A DNA stretch of 64,000 nucleotides from positions 11,404,271-11,468,270 of the forward strand of contig JALIRH010000023.1 of the NCBI GenBank assembly GCA_023055505.1, written 5' to 3'. The translations under genes and the position numbers were made by a program. The stretch comes from Callipepla californica brunnescens. Lineage: Eukaryota > Chordata > Aves > Galliformes > Odontophoridae. The notes below the pieces were generated by a model. That model saw nothing but the letters and a program-made list of their open reading frames with translations. It did not search any database and was not told the DNA's origin. Positions 63,101-64,000 of this stretch are shown piece after piece (the stretch's first letter is position 1; the number at the start of each line of letters is the position of its first letter).

Positions 63101-64000
63101 TTGTATGTGCATCCTACTGCTCCTGGTACTTCCCTGCTGTGTTGTCAGCTCTTGCAAGGGCAGATCCAGGTGGCTCTCTTCTCATCCAGGGCTCTCTTCA
63201 GTTTCAGGCCCCCCGCCCTTGCACAACCATGATGTCCGACTGTACTGCAGAATGTACCTACAATGGCACTGATCACCTCAGAAAATGAACAGAACTCATT
63301 CCTCCTACTTTTGAAATATGTTTTACTATTTTCCTACATCTGTTCCGTCTGTTCCTACCATGCATAACTTGAAAAAGTTACATGGTACTGCACTTCAGCT
63401 TCTGAACCAATCAAATCAGGATGACCTTGCTTTTGGATCAGCATAACTACATTATTACAATTTCTGTGTCACCATTGCCAAATTAAGGCAATAATGGTGC
63501 TCAACCTAGAATCAGCTACTAAGAGCTGAACTTAGCAACAGATTAAAAGCCTGGCTAAAATTTTATATTCAATTATACAGTCATTTTTAACACTGTGGGA
63601 CTTGTTATCAAAGTCAGAAAATTCATCTCAACAAATTGGCAAGTATTATCCCCTCTTTTTAGGGACTAAACTATGTATGTGAATGTTGGACATAACACTT
63701 GCATAGAGATTCATTAATGATTTTCAATTTAATTGAAAGTGTCACAATTACTTTCCTTCCTTAGATGTGATAGGCTTCAAACCTTCCACTGAAGTGTGAT
63801 GTTGTCAGTTGTCTCCCTGCTTCCATTTTCACTGACAACACCAAGACAGGAGCATTTTCAAGTTCTTCTGCCTCAATCTACTAACCCGTTTTTGCCAGAA
63901 TTGTAAAACAATCCTTACGTTAAATATTTAGGTAGAGTTTCATTATGAAATCTTGCTAGAAAGTAGATTGAACAGGCTTGTCCTTACCTGGGTAAGAAAA
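15181..64000 (-). CDS. PIP5K1B: Phosphatidylinositol-4-phosphate 5-kinase type-1 beta (5' end beyond window)
   Basis: Joined on minus from 63988-64000 (partial), 51897-52014, 47045-47197, 44840-45139, 37507-37718, 35975-36058, 35842-35890, 35227-35311, 34073-34228, 33265-33409, 22526-22643 and 15181-15186. All phases agree. The enzyme phosphorylates PI4P at the 5-hydroxyl to make PI(4,5)P2 at membranes. Counting from the human start, residues 64-540 are reproduced without an indel. The ATP-binding Lys is K138 ([11 protein letters not shown]). D203 is in TYDLKGS. The catalytic motif is IMDYSLLLG and the metal-binding one GIIDILQ. E362, in the activation-loop motif KKLEHSW, is the glutamate that distinguishes type I from type II kinases. 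The Ser-rich C-terminal tail ends DVYL. The first 62 residues, and most of residue 63, lie to the right of the window. Confidence 0.96.
16240..16640. other. Unclassified moderately GC-rich segment, possible old retroelement
   Basis: Stands out from AT-rich intron sequence by composition, with words such as ggaaggatctcctggtagag. It does not match the CR1 consensus as I know it and has no recognisable protein. Confidence 0.2.
18428..18895 (-). mobile_element. CR1 LINE 3' fragment
   Basis: Plus-strand text gggttggaagggtccttaac, then tgaatgtctccagggatggg, gtgaggtctccccaggacc and ctgaacacagtactgcagg is the reverse complement of the CR1 3' region. The 3' terminal octamers are worn away. Confidence 0.93.
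19589..20152 (-). mobile_element. CR1 LINE 3' fragment
   Basis: Begins atagaatcataacattgaag, then ttggaagagaccttcaaagt and tcgagtccaacc. Continues through gttcctcttttccatagtc to gaacacagtactcaaggtggggcctcacc. About 560 bp of CR1 3' end, minus orientation, sense to PIP5K1B. Confidence 0.94.
20354..20387 (-). mobile_element. Tiny CR1 3' remnant
   Basis: aatcacaggagttggaaggg acctcaagacatca is the extreme CR1 3' end in minus orientation. Only about 34 bp is left, 200 bp from the larger copy. Confidence 0.7.
22526..22643 (-). CDS. PIP5K1B: PIP5K1B exon, residues 501-540
   Basis: 118 nt, acceptor TTTGCTTTCCAG and donor [24 protein letters not shown] through [12 protein letters not shown], where the human protein ends. 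If the donor is not used, the frame continues 14 codons (LVSCQS...FFL) to a stop. Confidence 0.94.
24438..24458. repeat. Poly(T) tract
   Basis: About 18 consecutive T on plus after tgtgttttg; intronic homopolymer. Confidence 0.85.
25440..25459. repeat. Poly(A) tract
   Basis: Eighteen or so A on plus after ctatgg; a poly(T) tract follows at 25528-25551. Confidence 0.85.
29538..30612 (-). mobile_element. CR1 LINE copy, about 1.07 kb of 3' end
   Basis: Starts at the terminal signature (aatcatagaaacatcgaggc). It proceeds through the 3'UTR (ccttgaacctcatcttctcc, agcttgaggccgttccctct) into the 3' end of ORF2 (gtccccgtactgaccgctaa). One of the longest copies in the window; frames are broken. Confidence 0.94.
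30821..30852. repeat. Perfect 12-bp inverted repeat with 8-nt loop
   Basis: tttaggctattt (30821-30832) and aaatagcctaaa (30841-30852) are exact reverse complements. A further ggctatttt copy lies just upstream at 30811. Intronic; no function evident. Confidence 0.9.
33265..33409 (-). CDS. PIP5K1B: PIP5K1B exon, residues 453-501
   Basis: 145 nt, acceptor GTATATTCAG and donor [26 protein letters not shown], then [17 protein letters not shown] to PMLYSS. C-terminal tail, moderately diverged from human. Confidence 0.95.
33410..34072 (-). other. PIP5K1B: PIP5K1B intron
   Basis: 663 nt; nothing recognised inside. Confidence 0.85.
34073..34228 (-). CDS. PIP5K1B: PIP5K1B exon, residues 401-453
   Basis: 156 nt, acceptor GGTAACACAG and donor [26 protein letters not shown] followed by a QEWRDEK stretch and [11 protein letters not shown]. 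This is the Ser-rich regulatory tail. Confidence 0.95.
34229..35226 (-). other. PIP5K1B: PIP5K1B intron
   Basis: 998 nt, AT-rich; a broken A run at 35034-35056. Nothing else recognised. Confidence 0.85.
35227..35311 (-). CDS. PIP5K1B: PIP5K1B exon, residues 373-401
   Basis: 85 nt, acceptor ATCTTGCAG and donor [26 protein letters not shown] then SRVFKKVQ, the end of the activation loop and of the kinase domain. Confidence 0.96.
35312..35841 (-). other. PIP5K1B: PIP5K1B intron
   Basis: 530 nt. Near its donor end a run of T (on the coding strand) follows the GTAAATG donor. Confidence 0.85.
35842..35890 (-). CDS. PIP5K1B: PIP5K1B micro-exon, residues 356-372 (E362)
   Basis: 49 nt between acceptor GTACACTTAG and donor GTAAATG. 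Encodes [17 protein letters not shown]362 in KKLEHSW is the known substrate-specificity glutamate of type I kinases, and the adjacent lysines aid membrane targeting. Confidence 0.96.
35975..36058 (-). CDS. PIP5K1B: PIP5K1B exon, residues 328-356 (IID motif)
   Basis: 84 nt, donor [26 protein letters not shown] followed by [12 protein letters not shown] is the DFG-equivalent metal-binding motif of PIP kinases. Confidence 0.97.
36059..37506 (-). other. PIP5K1B: PIP5K1B intron
   Basis: 1,448 nt with a plus-orientation CR1 end at 37058-37200; otherwise unremarkable. The short adjoining intron 35891-35974 is only 84 nt. Confidence 0.85.
37058..37200 (+). mobile_element. CR1 LINE 3' end with repeated terminal unit
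   Basis: ggctgttcaagaagcgttta, then gatgaggtgctaagggattt, and ggatggttgaactaggtgat cttgtaggtc. It ends aatgaatctatgaatctatg aatcat, the short tandem repeat that CR1 elements carry at their 3' terminus. A well preserved, very 5'-truncated copy. Confidence 0.95.
37507..37718 (-). CDS. PIP5K1B: PIP5K1B exon, residues 258-328 (IMDYSLLLG motif)
   Basis: Acceptor TTGTTCACAG and donor GTAAGT. 212 nt: [17 protein letters not shown], a variable insert ([20 protein letters not shown]), then [15 protein letters not shown]. The insert is the part most different from mammalian sequences, as expected for this surface region. Confidence 0.97.
39943..39963. repeat. Poly(A) tract
   Basis: About 20 A on the plus strand in a PIP5K1B intron. 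Confidence 0.85.
41302..41326. repeat. Homopolymer tract C14-T11
   Basis: Fourteen C followed directly by eleven T; prone to length change and to sequencing error. Confidence 0.95.
42897..43560. other. Unclassified less AT-rich segment in PIP5K1B intron
   Basis: Composition differs from the flanks. The plus strand is open for 102 codons from 42898 without any recognised motif. It may be an old transposon or a conserved noncoding element. Confidence 0.2.
44840..45139 (-). CDS. PIP5K1B: PIP5K1B exon, residues 158-257
   Basis: Acceptor TTTATTCTAG and donor GTAAGT. Exactly 100 codons, [20 protein letters not shown] through [20 protein letters not shown] to TLQRDCR. Contains D203 of the conserved DLKGS motif and a highly basic stretch. 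Confidence 0.97.
45140..47044 (-). other. PIP5K1B: PIP5K1B intron
   Basis: 1,905 nt. Contains an A run near 45874-45892 and an A/G-rich tract at 46422-46460; no gene. Confidence 0.85.
46422..46460. repeat. A-rich simple sequence
   Basis: Nearly pure A with single G interruptions on the plus strand. Confidence 0.9.
47045..47197 (-). CDS. PIP5K1B: PIP5K1B exon, residues 107-157 (ATP-binding lysine)
   Basis: Acceptor TTCTTACAG and donor GTAAGT. 51 codons from [10 protein letters not shown] to LLPGYYM. Includes GASGSLFF (glycine-rich loop equivalent) and the invariant K138 in EFIIKTVQ. Confidence 0.97.
47198..51896 (-). other. PIP5K1B: PIP5K1B intron
   Basis: 4.7 kb, no CR1 copy or gene recognised; a 16-bp direct duplication (tcccagacacact) lies around 50236-50264. 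Confidence 0.8.
51897..52014 (-). CDS. PIP5K1B: PIP5K1B exon, residues 67-106
   Basis: Acceptor TTTGTTTACAG and donor GTAAGA. 118 nt encode the end of Ser67 and [14 protein letters not shown] to FGIKPDDYL, the start of the PIPK kinase domain. Confidence 0.96.
54070..54335 (-). mobile_element. CR1 LINE fragment
   Basis: gggaactgttccagtgcctc, then accaccctgattataaaaaa. Continues with cccttgtcctgtcacaacag, caacctgataggctgctatc, and tcctccaggctcaacagccc cagctctttcagcc. Minus orientation, lacking both element ends. Confidence 0.92.
56253..56278. repeat. C15 followed by (AC)n microsatellite
   Basis: Fifteen C then about five to six AC dinucleotides; likely polymorphic. Confidence 0.95.
57640..58060. 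other. Unclassified less AT-rich segment
   Basis: Plus strand is open for 91 codons from 57707 ([16 protein letters not shown]...). No family recognised. Could be a decayed transposon or retrocopy. Confidence 0.2.
61041..61721 (-). pseudogene. CR1 ORF2 remnant, endonuclease N-terminal part
   Basis: 61449-61721 reads [20 protein letters not shown] then [20 protein letters not shown], the hallmark start of the CR1 apurinic-like endonuclease with the ITET active-site block. 61110-61367 continues with [17 protein letters not shown]. The translated similarity fades into the linker before the reverse transcriptase ([14 protein letters not shown], near 61041-61090). Confidence 0.85.
61889..62356 (-). 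pseudogene. CR1 ORF1 remnant, esterase-like (SGNH) domain
   Basis: Two minus frames: [24 protein letters not shown]... with the GDS block (62108-62356), then [14 protein letters not shown] and [20 protein letters not shown] (61889-62104). CR1 ORF1 carries an esterase domain with GDS near the start and a DGxH block near the end. Here the His of that block is Gln (DGIQ), and a frame change separates the halves, so it is not functional. Confidence 0.75.
63988..64000 (-). CDS. PIP5K1B: PIP5K1B exon 3' end (residues 63-67, cut by window edge)
   Basis: The last 13 nt of the window read, on minus, two bases of Val then F-L-P and two bases of Ser. The donor GTAAGG follows (63981-63987). This matches VFLPS of the family, and the phase (2) joins exactly to the exon starting at 52014. 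Confidence 0.85.

Larger units (their letters stand above)
60985..63290 (-). mobile_element. CR1 LINE keeping its 5' part (ORF1 and ORF2 endonuclease), 3' part missing
   Basis: On minus, a GC-richer leader (about 62.9-63.29 kb) is followed by ORF1 remains and then the ORF2 endonuclease start. About 2.3 kb is recognisable. The reverse transcriptase and 3' end are absent; left of 60985 the sequence becomes plain AT-rich intron. Most CR1 copies show the opposite, 5' truncation. Many stops and frameshifts make it inactive. Borders are approximate. Confidence 0.85.
52015..63987 (-). other. PIP5K1B: PIP5K1B intron
   Basis: 11,973 nt between residues coded at 63988 and 52014. Includes CR1 copies at 54070-54335 and 60985-63290, a C15-(AC)n tract at 56253-56278 and an unclassified segment at 57640-58060. 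Confidence 0.8.

Noticed and set aside
62541..63288. Two plus-strand open frames of about 127 codons
   Set aside because: Antisense of the CR1 5' region; the minus strand shows CR1 ORF1 next to it.

Overview
The window is vertebrate nuclear DNA, most likely from a galliform bird. Coding sequence is split into small exons with GT-AG introns, and there is one CpG island. The dispersed repeats are CR1 LINE fragments whose 3' ends carry the avian 'tcatagaat'/'attctatga' signature. It is not prokaryotic, and I found no operon, CRISPR array or new defence-type system. By established synteny (human 9q21.11; the corresponding chicken region is on chromosome Z, which is prior knowledge and not visible here) this is the PIP5K1B-FXN neighbourhood.

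Two genes lie head-to-tail on the minus strand. PIP5K1B (type I beta phosphatidylinositol-4-phosphate 5-kinase) enters from the right edge and runs to about 14.9 kb. I place eleven coding exons of it plus the last 13 nt of a twelfth at 63988-64000. Residues 64-540 (human numbering) are continuous in frame across all junctions. FXN (frataxin) follows. All five of its exons are placed (start codon at 12398, stop at 3954), giving an unbroken 192-codon frame. Its CpG-island promoter is at about 11.9-12.6 kb, roughly 2.5 kb downstream of the PIP5K1B poly(A) signal.

Layout: 1-3.95 kb is FXN 3' flank or long 3'UTR with two CR1 pieces. 3.95-12.4 kb is FXN. 12.4-14.9 kb is the short intergenic gap, with a CR1 ORF2 piece almost touching the FXN promoter. 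14.9-64 kb is PIP5K1B, mostly introns. Its larger introns hold CR1 copies at 18.4, 19.6, 29.5, 37.1, 54.1 and 61-63 kb. The last is a decayed CR1 that keeps ORF1 (esterase-like) and the endonuclease end of ORF2.

The two genes are not functionally linked as far as the sequence shows. One makes PI(4,5)P2 at membranes and the other supports mitochondrial Fe-S cluster assembly. Points worth a second look are the GAA-free, 844-nt first intron of FXN, a weak FXN intron 3 donor, the nearly stop-only last coding exon of PIP5K1B, and the CR1 that kept its 5' part and lost its 3' part. Exon boundaries come from reading splice signals, phase and family similarity by eye, with no alignment software.
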